64,000 bases of DNA from Tardiphaga robiniae. GTDB lineage: Bacteria > Pseudomonadota > Alphaproteobacteria > Rhizobiales > Xanthobacteraceae. The stretch is from NCBI RefSeq assembly GCF_013359755.1, contig NZ_JABMCJ010000092.1, forward strand, positions 186,001 through 250,000. The letters are read 5' to 3'. Below the pieces are notes generated by a model, which saw only the letters and a list, made by a program, of their open reading frames with translations, ran no database searches and was not told the DNA's origin. Position numbers and translations under genes: made by a program. Positions 25,964 to 34,997 of this stretch are shown piece by piece (within the stretch, counting starts at the first letter, position 1; each line of letters starts with the position of its first letter).

Positions 25964-28240
25964 ATGAGCTCGTCCAGCTTGCGCCGTGATTATCTCACCA
26001 AGCCGATCTTTGGCTGGGCCAAGGGCGTGCTACCGAAAATGTCGGATACCGAGCGCGAGGCGCTGGAAGCCGGCGACGTCTGGTGGGATGCGGATCTGTT
26101 CACCGGCAATCCGGACTGGGCCAAGCTGCTCGCCGTCAAGCCGGCCACACTGACGGACGAAGAACAGGCCTTCATGACCGGGCCGGTGGATCGCCTCTGC
26201 GAGATGATCGACGACTGGAAGATCAATTGGGAATTGCGCGATCTGCCGCCGGACGTCTGGGAGTTCATCAAGCGCGAAAAGTTCTTCGGCATGATCATTC
26301 CGAAGGAATTCGGAGGTCTCGGCTTCTCGCCTTATGCGCATTCGGAAGTGGTGCGCAAGATTTCGTCGCGGTCGGTGGTCGCCGCCGTCACCGTGATGGT
26401 GCCCAACTCGCTCGGCCCCGGCGAACTGCTGATGAAGTTCGGCACCGACGCGCAGCGCCAGCGCTGGCTGCCGCGCCTTGCCGATGGACGCGACATTCCC
26501 TGTTTCGGCCTCACCAGCCCGGAAGCGGGCTCGGACGCGGCCTCGATGATCGACAGCGGCATCATCTGCAAGGGCACGTTCGAAGGCCAGGAGGTTCTGG
26601 GCCTGCGCCTCAACTGGCACAAGCGCTACATCACGCTCGGCCCGGTCGCGACGCTGATCGGTCTCGCCTTCAAGGCCTATGACCCCGATCACCTCGTGGG
26701 CTCACAGGATGAGCTTGGCATCACGGTTGCGCTGATCCCGCATGATCTTCCGGGCGTCGAGATCGGCCAGCGCCATCTACCGTCGATGCAGGTGTTCCAG
26801 AACGGCCCAAACTGGGGCCGCGACGTTTTCATCCCGCTCGACTACATCATCGGCGGTCAGGAGCGGCTTGGTCAGGGTTGGAAGATGCTGATGTCGGCGC
26901 TCGCCGCCGGCCGTGGCATCTCATTGCCGTCCCTGTCTGCGGCCGGTGCCGCCTATGCCGCGCGCACCACTGGTGCCTATGCCCGCATCCGCGAACAGTT
27001 CAACATTTCGATCAGCAAGTTCGAAGGCATCGAGGAGCCGCTCGCCCGCATCGCCGGCACGGCCTATCTGCTCGATGCCGCGCGACGCCTGACCTCGGCG
27101 GCGCTCAACCTGGGCCATCATCCCGCGGTTATCTCCGGCATCATGAAGCTGCATGCCACCGAGCGCATGCGCGTCGCCATCGACGATGCCATGGACATCC
27201 ACGGCGGCAAGGCCGTGATCGACGGCCCGCAGAACTATATGGGCAATCTGTATCGCGCGGTGCCGGTGGGCATCACGGTGGAAGGCGCGAACATCCTGAC
27301 GCGCAATCTCATCGTGTTCGGGCAGGGCGCCATCCGCGCGCATCCTTATTTGTTGCAGGAAATGAATGCGCTCGGCGATCCCGACAAGGCGAAGGGCTTA
27401 GAGGCCTTCGACACCGCGTTCTGGAAACATATCGGCCATAGCGTCACCACGCTGTTCCGCGCCTGGGGTCGCTGCTGGACCGGTGGCGTATTCGCGCCTG
27501 CGCCGGATGCCGGCGATGCCACACAGTTTTATCGCCAGCTCTCGCGTTATTCCTCGGCCTTCGCATTGTGCGCCGACATGGCGTTGCTGACGCTGGGCGG
27601 AGCGTTGAAGCGCAAGGAAATGCTGTCGGCGCGGTTCGGCGATATTCTCTCCGAGCTTTATCTGCTCTCGGCTGCGCTGAAGCGCTGGGAGGACGAAGGC
27701 CGCCAGCAGGACGATCTGCCGGCGCTTGAATGGTGTATGGCGTCCGGCTTCAAGACCATCGAGAACCGCTTTGCGGAGATTCTGGCCAACCTGCCGAACC
27801 GCTTTGTCGCCGGCATCCTCAAATTCATCGTGCAGCCATATGGTGCATCGGTGCTCGGACCTTCGGATCGCGTGGTGCATCGCTGCGCGCAGATGATCCT
27901 GGAGCCGTCGGCGACGCGCGATCGCCTGACGCCGGATCTGTCGCATGTGGATGATGACCGCGGTCTGGCGCGGCTGGAGAAAGCGTTCAAACTGGTGACA
28001 TCGAGTGACGATATCGCCAAGCGCATCCGCACGGCAAAGCTGAAGAGCTGGAAGGATGCAGTGACACAGGGCGTGATTACCCAGGCCGAGGGCGAGAAGC
28101 TCGCCGCCGCGCAGGAAGCCGTCAAGCTGGTGATCGAGGTCGATCACTTCGCGCCGGAAGAGCTGTCGCCCGGCTATAAGAAGTCCGATAACGTGCACCA
28201 GTTCTTCCAGGAACTTGGTGAGCAGCGGGCAGCAAGCTGA
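25964..28240 (+). CDS. fadE: Acyl-CoA dehydrogenase, FadE type
   Basis: A 758-residue FAD enzyme that makes trans-2-enoyl-CoA from acyl-CoA, the first step of beta-oxidation. It is longer than ordinary acyl-CoA dehydrogenases and has the FadE architecture: the N-terminal and middle dehydrogenase domains (CFGLTSPEAGSDAASM), the C-terminal helical domain with HGGKAVIDGPQNYMGNLYR, the TVEGANILTRNLIVFGQGAIR block, and a C-terminal DUF1974-like extension. It is first in a four-gene operon and starts after GAGAGGAAG. An EcfG-type promoter lies upstream. Confidence 0.93.
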   Translation: MSSSSLRRDYLTKPIFGWAKGVLPKMSDTEREALEAGDVWWDADLFTGNPDWAKLLAVKPATLTDEEQAFMTGPVDRLCEMIDDWKINWELRDLPPDVWEFIKREKFFGMIIPKEFGGLGFSPYAHSEVVRKISSRSVVAAVTVMVPNSLGPGELLMKFGTDAQRQRWLPRLADGRDIPCFGLTSPEAGSDAASMIDSGIICKGTFEGQEVLGLRLNWHKRYITLGPVATLIGLAFKAYDPDHLVGSQDELGITVALIPHDLPGVEIGQRHLPSMQVFQNGPNWGRDVFIPLDYIIGGQERLGQGWKMLMSALAAGRGISLPSLSAAGAAYAARTTGAYARIREQFNISISKFEGIEEPLARIAGTAYLLDAARRLTSAALNLGHHPAVISGIMKLHATERMRVAIDDAMDIHGGKAVIDGPQNYMGNLYRAVPVGITVEGANILTRNLIVFGQGAIRAHPYLLQEMNALGDPDKAKGLEAFDTAFWKHIGHSVTTLFRAWGRCWTGGVFAPAPDAGDATQFYRQLSRYSSAFALCADMALLTLGGALKRKEMLSARFGDILSELYLLSAALKRWEDEGRQQDDLPALEWCMASGFKTIENRFAEILANLPNRFVAGILKFIVQPYGASVLGPSDRVVHRCAQMILEPSATRDRLTPDLSHVDDDRGLARLEKAFKLVTSSDDIAKRIRTAKLKSWKDAVTQGVITQAEGEKLAAAQEAVKLVIEVDHFAPEELSPGYKKSDNVHQFFQELGEQRAAS

Positions 28241-28253
28241 TGGCAAGACTTTC

Positions 28254-29537
28254 ATGACAAGACCAGTCTATATCGTTGACGGCAGCCGGACGCCGTTCCT
28301 GAAGGCGCGCAGCGGTCCCGGTCCGTTCACCCCTGCCGATCTTGCCGTTCAATGCGGACGCCCGCTGCTGGCGCGGCAGCCCTTTGCACCGGATGCCTTC
28401 GACCAGGTGATCCTTGGCTGCGTCAATGTCATCGCGGATGAGATGAACCCGGCGCGCGTCGCGGCACTTCGGCTCGGTATGGGCGAGGCGATGGTGGCCT
28501 TCACCGTGCAGATCAATTGCGGCTCCGGCATGCAGTCGATCGACACCGGCTATCGCTATATCCGCGAAGGCAATGCCGATCTGATCCTCGCTGGCGGCGC
28601 CGAAGCGCTCAGCCATGCGCCGCTGGTCTGGCCGCAGAACGGCGTGCGCTGGTTCGCCGGGCTTGCCATGGCCAAGGGTGTGCTCGGCAAGGTGGCGGCG
28701 ATCGCCAAGGCCCGGCCGGCTTATTTCAAGCCGATCATCGGCCTCGAGCGCGGCCTCACCGATCCGATCACCGACCTCAATATGGGCCAGACCGCCGAGA
28801 AGGTCGGGCACCTGTTCGGCATCACGCGTGCGCAGGCCGATGCCTATGCCGTCGAAAGTCACAAGCGCCTTGCGCATGCGCAGGAACAGGGCTGGCTGAA
28901 GGGTGAGGTCGAAACCGCCTTCGATCGCAAGGGCAATTTCTACGACCACGATGACGGCGTCCGCGCGGATTCGTCGGTCGACAAGCTCGCGACGCTGAAG
29001 CCGGTATTCGAACGTCCGTGGGGGCAGGTCACCGCCGGCAATTCCTCGCAGATCACCGACGGTGCATCATGGATGATCCTTGCGTCCGAAGACGCGGTGG
29101 TGAAACACGGTCTCAAGCCGAAGGCGGTGATCGTCGACAGCCAGTGGTCTGCGCTCGATCCGTCGATCATGGGCCTTGGTCCGGTGTTGTCGTCGAACGA
29201 TCTGTTGAAGCGCAACAACATGACGATTCAGGACATCGAGACCTGGGAGCTCAACGAAGCCTTCGCCACGCAGGTACTCGGCTGTCTCGCCGCGTGGAAA
29301 GACGAAAAATTCTGCCGTGAGGTGCTCGGCCTCGATGGCGCTGCCGGCGAGATCGATCGCGCCAGGCTCAATGTCGATGGCGGTGCGATCAGCCTCGGCC
29401 ATCCCGTCGGCACGTCCGGCAACCGCATTGTGCTGCATCTCGTCAATGCGATGAAGCGGCTCGGCACCAAAAGGGGAATCGCGACCGAATGTATCGGCGG
29501 CGGCCTCGGCGGCGCGATGTTGATCGAGACGGTGTGA
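28254..29537 (+). CDS. Acetyl-CoA acetyltransferase (FadI/FadA-like thiolase)
   Basis: A 427-residue thiolase that cleaves 3-ketoacyl-CoA to acetyl-CoA and a shortened acyl-CoA. The nucleophile is Cys89 in VQINCGSGM, the C-terminal histidine is in GGAISLGHPVGTSGNRIV, and the second catalytic cysteine is in TECIGGGLGGAM. The DLNMGQTAEKVGHLFGITRAQAD block resembles FadI. ATG 28254 lies 13 bp after fadE and follows GCAAGACTTTC. It is the partner of the next gene. Confidence 0.92.
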   Translation: MTRPVYIVDGSRTPFLKARSGPGPFTPADLAVQCGRPLLARQPFAPDAFDQVILGCVNVIADEMNPARVAALRLGMGEAMVAFTVQINCGSGMQSIDTGYRYIREGNADLILAGGAEALSHAPLVWPQNGVRWFAGLAMAKGVLGKVAAIAKARPAYFKPIIGLERGLTDPITDLNMGQTAEKVGHLFGITRAQADAYAVESHKRLAHAQEQGWLKGEVETAFDRKGNFYDHDDGVRADSSVDKLATLKPVFERPWGQVTAGNSSQITDGASWMILASEDAVVKHGLKPKAVIVDSQWSALDPSIMGLGPVLSSNDLLKRNNMTIQDIETWELNEAFATQVLGCLAAWKDEKFCREVLGLDGAAGEIDRARLNVDGGAISLGHPVGTSGNRIVLHLVNAMKRLGTKRGIATECIGGGLGGAMLIETV

Positions 29538-29544
29538 GGGCGTC

Positions 29545-31641
29545 ATGGACAGCAAGATCATGGACGTTCTTGGGGATCGCGTGCTCGAACTCGGGCCGGC
29601 TCCCGACACATCTGGCGCTTATCGCCACTTCAAGCTGACGCGCGATGCCGATGGCATCGCGTGGCTGTTGTTTGACCGCGCCGATGCGAGCGCCAATACG
29701 CTGTCGGCTGTGGTGCTGGAAGAATTCGATCAGGTGCTGAACGCGCTGGAAGCTCAGCGCCCGACCGGCATCGTGGTTCGTTCGGCCAAGAGTTCCGGCT
29801 TCATTGCCGGCGCCGACGTCAATGAATTTCGCGGCGCCAGCGACCCATTGGAAGTGGAAACGCAGATCAGCCGCGCTCACGCGGTGATCGATCGCTTCGA
29901 GGCGCTGAAGATCCCGACGGTGGCCGTCATTCACGGTTTCTGCCTGGGCGGAGGCCTCGAAGTGGCGTTGGCCTGCCAGATGCGTATTGCCATTGACGGT
30001 GCGCGCTTCGGTTTTCCGGAAGTCATGCTTGGCCTGCATCCAGGTTTGGGCGGCACGGCGCGTTTCACGCATCTGGTCAATCCGATGCAGGCGATGCCGC
30101 TGATGCTGACCGGCAAGACCATAGACGCGCGCAAGGCGAAGGCGATCGGTCTTGTCGATGCGGTGACCGAGGAGCGCCATGTCCGTAACGCCGTGCGCGA
30201 TGCGGTGTTCGGCAAGCTCAAGCGCGCCAAGCCGAGTGCGCTGATCCCGATCATGAACTTCTCGCCGGTGCGCGGCATTCTCGCCTCGCGCATGGTCGCT
30301 GAAGCCTCGAAGGCTGCGCCGCGCGAACATTATCCCGCGCCCTATGCGCTGATCGAGCTCTGGGAGAAACATGGCGGCGACCGTGCGGCGATGCTCAATG
30401 CCGAGAAGGCGTCTTTCGCCCGGCTGATGGTGACGCCGACGGCGCAGAACCTGATCCGCGTCTTCTTCCTGCGCGAGGCGATGAAGAAGCTGGCCGGTGA
30501 CGGCAACACCATCAAACATGTTCATGTCATCGGCGCCGGCGCCATGGGCGGCGACATCGCGGCGTGGTGCGCACATCAGGACATCTGCGTCACGCTGGCC
30601 GACATGAAGCCCGAGCCGATCGCGGGCGCCATGAAGCGCGCCGCCGATCTCTATAGCAAGATCATCCGCAAGCGCACCGAGCAGCGCGACACGCTGGATC
30701 GCCTGATCCCCGATATGGACGGCGAGGGCGTACGCAATGCCGACCTCATCATCGAGGCGGTGTCGGAGAAGCTCGAACTGAAGCAGAAGGTCTATGCCGG
30801 CATCGAGCCGCGCATGAAGGCGGACGCGATCCTCGCCACCAACACATCGAGCATCCCGTTGCAGGATCTGCGCAGCACACTGGCGCGGCCGGAGCGGCTA
30901 CTGGGGTTGCATTTCTTCAACCCGGTGTCCCGCCTGCAGCTGGTCGAAGTCGTCAGCCATGACGGTGTGGATCAGGATATGCTGAAGAAGGCCACGGCTT
31001 TTGTCGGCGCAATTGATCGCCTGCCGCTTCCGGTGAAGAGCTCGCCGGGCTTTCTCGTTAATCGCGCGCTGACGCCTTACATGCTCGAGGCGATGATGCT
31101 GATGGAAGAGAAGGTCGACAAGGAAACCATCGACGCCGCCGCCGAACAGTTCGGCATGCCGATGGGTCCGATCGAACTGGCCGATCAGGTCGGGCTCGAT
31201 ATCTGCCTGGCCGTCGGCGACATGCTGCGCTCGAAATTTGGTGACCTGCTGCCGCCGACGCCGGCCTGGCTGCGCGAGAAGGTCAACAAGGGCGAGCTCG
31301 GCAAGAAGACCGGCAAGGGCTTCTATACATGGCGTGACGGCAAGGCCGAGAAGAGTTCCAGCGCGGTCGCCACCGCGCGGCCGACGCAGGAGATGATCGA
31401 TCGCTTGGTGCTGCCGATGTCGAATGTCTGCGTCGCCTGTCTGCGCGAAGGCATCGTCGACAATGCCGATGTGGTCGATGGCGCAATGATTTTCGGAACA
31501 GGTTACGCGCCATTCCGCGGCGGCCCGCTGAACTATGCGCGGACTCGTGGAACCGAGAATATCACCGCCACGCTGCGCACGCTGGCGGCCCGGTTCGGCG
31601 ATCGCTTTGCGCCGGATGCCGGCTGGGAAACCTTTAAATGA
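29545..31641 (+). CDS. Multifunctional enoyl-CoA hydratase / 3-hydroxyacyl-CoA dehydrogenase
   Basis: A 698-residue FadB/FadJ-type fusion. Residues 1 to about 210 are a crotonase domain with the two catalytic glutamates in HGFCLGGGLEVALAC and FGFPEVMLGLHPGLGG. A Rossmann domain follows (HVIGAGAMGGDIAAWCA), then the dehydrogenase C-terminal domains beginning near HFFNPVSRLQLVEVV. It hydrates enoyl-CoA and oxidises the hydroxyacyl-CoA with NAD. It begins 7 bp after the thiolase. FadB and FadJ cannot be separated with confidence, so no symbol is given. Confidence 0.94.
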   Translation: MDSKIMDVLGDRVLELGPAPDTSGAYRHFKLTRDADGIAWLLFDRADASANTLSAVVLEEFDQVLNALEAQRPTGIVVRSAKSSGFIAGADVNEFRGASDPLEVETQISRAHAVIDRFEALKIPTVAVIHGFCLGGGLEVALACQMRIAIDGARFGFPEVMLGLHPGLGGTARFTHLVNPMQAMPLMLTGKTIDARKAKAIGLVDAVTEERHVRNAVRDAVFGKLKRAKPSALIPIMNFSPVRGILASRMVAEASKAAPREHYPAPYALIELWEKHGGDRAAMLNAEKASFARLMVTPTAQNLIRVFFLREAMKKLAGDGNTIKHVHVIGAGAMGGDIAAWCAHQDICVTLADMKPEPIAGAMKRAADLYSKIIRKRTEQRDTLDRLIPDMDGEGVRNADLIIEAVSEKLELKQKVYAGIEPRMKADAILATNTSSIPLQDLRSTLARPERLLGLHFFNPVSRLQLVEVVSHDGVDQDMLKKATAFVGAIDRLPLPVKSSPGFLVNRALTPYMLEAMMLMEEKVDKETIDAAAEQFGMPMGPIELADQVGLDICLAVGDMLRSKFGDLLPPTPAWLREKVNKGELGKKTGKGFYTWRDGKAEKSSSAVATARPTQEMIDRLVLPMSNVCVACLREGIVDNADVVDGAMIFGTGYAPFRGGPLNYARTRGTENITATLRTLAARFGDRFAPDAGWETFK

Positions 31642-31668
31642 TGACTCAATTTGCGGCAGGCTTTGCTC

Positions 31669-32100
31669 ATGACTGAATCAACGACGCAGCCAGTGACGGG
31701 GCTGGATGCGGAACCGACCGGCGATCTCACCATCCGCACGGTGGCGATGCCGGCAGATACCAATGCCAATGGCGATATCTTTGGCGGCTGGCTGCTCAGC
31801 CAGATGGATCTCGGCGGCGGCATCTTTGCCGCCAAGGTGGCGAAGACGCGCACCGTCACGGTCGCCATCGAGGCTATGACCTTCCGCAAGGCCGTTCATG
31901 TCGGTGACGTCGTGTCCGTGCATGCGGAACTGGTGCGGATGGGCCGCACGTCACTTACCGTGCATATCGAGGCCTGGGTGCTTCGCCGCAATGAAAATGC
32001 CCCGATCCTGGTGACCGACGGCAATTTCACCTTTGTGTCCATTGACGAGAATGGTCGCCCGCAGGTGATCAAACGACCGGATGCGACGATCTCGACCTGA
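31669..32100 (+). CDS. Acyl-CoA thioesterase (YciA-type hotdog fold)
   Basis: A 143-residue hotdog thioesterase that hydrolyses acyl-CoA to free acid and CoA. Family blocks are ADTNANGDIFGGWLLSQMD, with the catalytic aspartate in the helix, and FRKAVHVGDVVSVHAELVRMGRTSLTVHIEAW. I start at ATG 31669, 27 bp after the hydratase stop; the frame is open six codons upstream. As the last gene of the beta-oxidation operon it may release CoA when acyl-CoA accumulates. Confidence 0.92.
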   Translation: MTESTTQPVTGLDAEPTGDLTIRTVAMPADTNANGDIFGGWLLSQMDLGGGIFAAKVAKTRTVTVAIEAMTFRKAVHVGDVVSVHAELVRMGRTSLTVHIEAWVLRRNENAPILVTDGNFTFVSIDENGRPQVIKRPDATIST

Positions 32101-32119
32101 GCGATTCTAAACACCGGCG

Positions 32120-32144
32120 GGAACGAAATACCCCCATTCGGGTT
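32120..32144 (+). promoter_or_regulatory. Possible EcfG-type promoter before the 64-residue gene
   Basis: GGAAC (32120-32124), 16 bp, then GGTT (32141-32144). One base differs from the GGAAC-N16-CGTT consensus. It lies 42 bp before the start codon at 32187. Confidence 0.4.
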
Positions 32145-32186
32145 AGTGGCCCGGAATATGCATCGCCTATCGCGTAGGGGGCCGCC

Positions 32187-32381
32187 ATGTCAGACACTTA
32201 CATCATCGAAGTCTCATCGCAGGCTGCCGGCATCGTGGTTCGCGATCCCGGTGGGTACAGGTTCTTCGCCGCGTCTCACCGTTTCAACCCGATGGAAGGC
32301 CAACTGTTTCGCAATGCGCGCGAAGCTGAACGCGCTGCCTTTCAATTCGCGCAGGGTATCCAAGCGGCTGTGACGCCCTAG
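32187..32381 (+). CDS. Conserved hypothetical protein, 64 residues
   Basis: A small soluble protein (MSDTYIIEVSSQAAGIVV, ending FAQGIQAAVTP). It has a beta-hairpin-like start, DPGGYRFFAASHRFN in the middle and a helical end. The ribosome site TAGGGGG is good and codon use matches the neighbours, so I regard it as a real gene. A near-consensus EcfG promoter suggests it may be stress-induced. No function can be given. A 14-bp palindrome CGCCCT-AG-AGGGCG covers its stop codon. Confidence 0.75.
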   Translation: MSDTYIIEVSSQAAGIVVRDPGGYRFFAASHRFNPMEGQLFRNAREAERAAFQFAQGIQAAVTP

Positions 32382-32494
32382 AGGGCGATTCTCTGACGAC
32401 ATCGGCGGCGACGCGTATGGCGCCTGCGCTGTTGATGCGTTGACCATTGCCGCCAACACCCGCACCATGGAACCGTTCGTTCCGAGGTGCCGTT

Positions 32495-33313
32495 GTGACT
32501 GCTGGCCTGACCCATCGCCAATCCGAAATCCTGAATCACGCGCGCGCCTTTGGCCGCGTGATGGTCGACGACCTGGTGCGGCGCTTCGAGGTGTCCGCAC
32601 AGACCATCCGCAAGGATCTCAACGATCTCTGCGACCAGCGCCTGCTGACGCGCATTCACGGCGGGGCCATCGTCGCCTCCGGCGTGGAAAACCTTGCTTA
32701 TGAAGCGCGGCGATTCGTAGCCGCCGAAGAGAAGAAAGCCATCGGCGTCGCTGCCGCGGCGCAGATTCCCAATGGCTCGTCGCTGTTCATCAATATCGGC
32801 ACCACCACGGAAGAAGTCGCCAGCGCGCTGATCAATCACGAAAACCTGCTGGTCATTACCAACAATCTCAATGTGGCGATGATGCTCTATCGTCACCCGC
32901 ATATCGAGGTGATTGTCGCCGGTGGCACCGTGCGCCGCTCCGATGGTGCGGTGATCGGCTCCACGGCGATCAAGCTGATTGGCCAATTCAAGGTCGATTA
33001 CGCCATCATCGGCGCCTCGGCGATTGACGAGGAGGGTGCGCTGCTCGACTTCGACTATCGCGAGGTGCAGGCCGCGCAGGCGATCATCGCCAATGCCCGC
33101 AATGTCATGCTGGTCTGCGATTCGACCAAGCTGCGGCGCTCGGCGGCCGTGCGCATCGCCCATATCAGCCAGATCCAGACCTTCGTCACCGACGTGCCGC
33201 TGCCGCCCTCCCTGCAGGAGATCTGCCGGAGCCGGGGCGTTCAGGTGATCGCCGCCCTGCCGGGCTCCGCCGACGATGCGGACGACCTGGAACCCGAGCC
33301 GACCCCGCTTTAG
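32495..33313 (+). CDS. glpR: DeoR/GlpR-family transcriptional regulator
   Basis: A 272-residue repressor. The N-terminal helix-turn-helix is VDDLVRRFEVSAQTIRKDLNDL, followed by the DeoR signature LTRIHGGAI. The effector domain is the DeoRC sugar-phosphate fold (NIGTTTEEVASAL, VIVAGGTVRRSDGAVIG). It is expected to sense glycerol-3-phosphate and repress the glp genes that follow. I start at GTG 32495, which has GAGGTG upstream and begins TAGLTHRQSEIL; a TTG further up is less likely. The glpD promoter region lies 139 bp downstream. Confidence 0.9.
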   Translation: MTAGLTHRQSEILNHARAFGRVMVDDLVRRFEVSAQTIRKDLNDLCDQRLLTRIHGGAIVASGVENLAYEARRFVAAEEKKAIGVAAAAQIPNGSSLFINIGTTTEEVASALINHENLLVITNNLNVAMMLYRHPHIEVIVAGGTVRRSDGAVIGSTAIKLIGQFKVDYAIIGASAIDEEGALLDFDYREVQAAQAIIANARNVMLVCDSTKLRRSAAVRIAHISQIQTFVTDVPLPPSLQEICRSRGVQVIAALPGSADDADDLEPEPTPL

Positions 33314-33340
33314 ACCCTGTTCAGATCCCGAAAACGCCAG

Positions 33341-33400
33341 TTGCTTTCGTTTTAGGTTGTGGTTTAATCGAAAGCGAAAGCCAAATCGCTGAAAGCGAAG
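33341..33400 (+). promoter_or_regulatory. glpD promoter with DeoR-type operator repeats
   Basis: A sigma-70-like promoter, TTGCTT (33341-33346), 16 bp, TTTAAT (33363-33368), is interleaved with TTTCG-type repeats: CTTTCGTTTT at 33344-33353 inside the spacer, CGAAAGCGAAAG at 33369-33380 just after the -10, and GAAAGCGAAG at 33391-33400. TTTC/GAAA repeats are the usual DeoR-family operator form, so GlpR is the likely binder. Confidence 0.65.
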
Positions 33401-33452
33401 ATGGCGCGTCCGAAGGAAGGCGCCAGACAATTGGCGCAGGAGGGGAGACGGG

Positions 33453-34997
33453 GTGGGTCAGATCTACGACCTCGCAATCATTGGCGGCGGTGTGAACGGC
33501 TGCGGCATCGCCCGCGACGCCGTCGGCCGCGGCAATTCCGTGTTCCTTTGCGAGATGAACGATCTGGCCAGCGGCACCTCGTCCTGGTCGACCAAGCTCA
33601 TCCATGGCGGGTTGCGCTACCTCGAATATTACGATTTCAAACTGGTGCGCCACGCGCTGCTGGAACGCGAAGTTCTCTGGCAGATCGCGCCGCATATCAT
33701 CCGTCCCCTGCGTTTCGTGCTACCGCATCACGCCGGTCTGCGGCCTGCCTGGCTGCTGCGCTTGGGGTTGTTTCTCTACGACCATATCGGCGGCCGTAAG
33801 CTTCTGCCCCCGACGCGCACGCTTGACCTCACCCGCGACGAGACCGGCAAGCCGCTGGCGCCCGGCCGGTTCAAGCGTGGTTTTGAATATTCCGACTGCT
33901 CGGTAGATGATGCGCGCCTTGTCGTGCTCACCGCGCGTGATGCCGCCGATCGGGGCGCTGAGATCCGCACGCGCACGCGCGCAACCGAGATCAGGCAGGC
34001 CGACGGGATGTGGCAGGTCACGGTGCAGGATACGGCGACGGGCGACCGCTCGACCATCAGTGCGCGCACGCTGGTCAATGCCGGTGGTCCGTGGGTCGAG
34101 AATGTTCTGGCGGTCGGTGCCGGCGTCAATGCGAAGGCGAAAGTCCGCCTCGTGCAGGGCTCGCATATCGTGGTGCCGAAACTTTACAGCCACGACCGCG
34201 CCTACATCTTCCAGAATGCCGATGGTCGTATCGTATTTGCGATTCCCTATCAGGACGATTTCACCCTGATCGGTACCACCGATATCGATTATGACGGCGA
34301 TCCCGCCGATGTGAAAATCTCTGCCGACGAGATCAATTATCTCTGCAAGTCGGTCAGCGAATATCTCGCCAGGCCCGTGCTGGCCGAAGACGTGGTGTGG
34401 ACCTATTCCGGCGTGCGCCCGCTCTATGACGACGGCGCCAACGAGGCCAAGGCGGCGACGCGCGACTATGTGTTCGAGCTCGATCTGCCTGGCGGCCTGC
34501 CGCTGCTGTCGATTTATGGTGGCAAGATCACGACCTATCGTCGTCTCGCCGAAGAAGCCTTGCAGAAGCTTGCGCCCTATCTGAAGGGCACCAAGGCCAG
34601 GGAAGGCTGGACGGCCCATGCCACGCTGCCTGGCGGTGATTTCGATGTCTCCGCGGTCGATGCGCTGATCGCCGAATTGTTGCGCGACTATCCGTTCCTC
34701 ACCCCGGCCCATGCCAACCGCCTGGCGCATGCCTATGGCACGCGCGCAGCAAAGATGTTGGGCACCGCGAAATCGCCGGCCGATCTCGGTCAGGCCTTTG
34801 GCGCAACGCTGACCGAGCGCGAAGTGCGCTATCTCATGGCCAATGAATGGGCCGTCAGTGCCGAGGATATCGTGTGGCGCCGTTCCAAACTCGGTCTGCG
34901 CCTGTCGAAGGAAGAGATCGCGGCTCTCGATCAATGGCTGCAGGCTAATCGCGCCCAGCCCGCCAATCCAATGCGCGAAGCGGGAGCGCGGTCATGA
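33453..34997 (+). CDS. glpD: Aerobic glycerol-3-phosphate dehydrogenase
   Basis: A 514-residue FAD enzyme that oxidises sn-glycerol-3-phosphate to dihydroxyacetone phosphate at the inner membrane and passes electrons to quinone. The FAD-binding motif DLAIIGGGVNGCGIARDA is at the N-terminus, followed by SGTSSWSTKLIHGGLRYLE, and the C-terminal DAO domain has TYSGVRPL and GGKITTYRRLAEEAL. It starts at GTG 33453 after GGAGGGGAG. Its stop overlaps the start of glpS by 4 bp, linking glycerol oxidation to uptake. Confidence 0.96.
   Translation: MGQIYDLAIIGGGVNGCGIARDAVGRGNSVFLCEMNDLASGTSSWSTKLIHGGLRYLEYYDFKLVRHALLEREVLWQIAPHIIRPLRFVLPHHAGLRPAWLLRLGLFLYDHIGGRKLLPPTRTLDLTRDETGKPLAPGRFKRGFEYSDCSVDDARLVVLTARDAADRGAEIRTRTRATEIRQADGMWQVTVQDTATGDRSTISARTLVNAGGPWVENVLAVGAGVNAKAKVRLVQGSHIVVPKLYSHDRAYIFQNADGRIVFAIPYQDDFTLIGTTDIDYDGDPADVKISADEINYLCKSVSEYLARPVLAEDVVWTYSGVRPLYDDGANEAKAATRDYVFELDLPGGLPLLSIYGGKITTYRRLAEEALQKLAPYLKGTKAREGWTAHATLPGGDFDVSAVDALIAELLRDYPFLTPAHANRLAHAYGTRAAKMLGTAKSPADLGQAFGATLTEREVRYLMANEWAVSAEDIVWRRSKLGLRLSKEEIAALDQWLQANRAQPANPMREAGARS

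Noticed and set aside
32469-32494. GGAAC-N17-CGTT, an EcfG-like match directly before glpR
   Set aside because: The CGTT touches the GTG start codon at 32495, so transcription would begin inside the gene. Unless the real start is further down, the match is probably chance.
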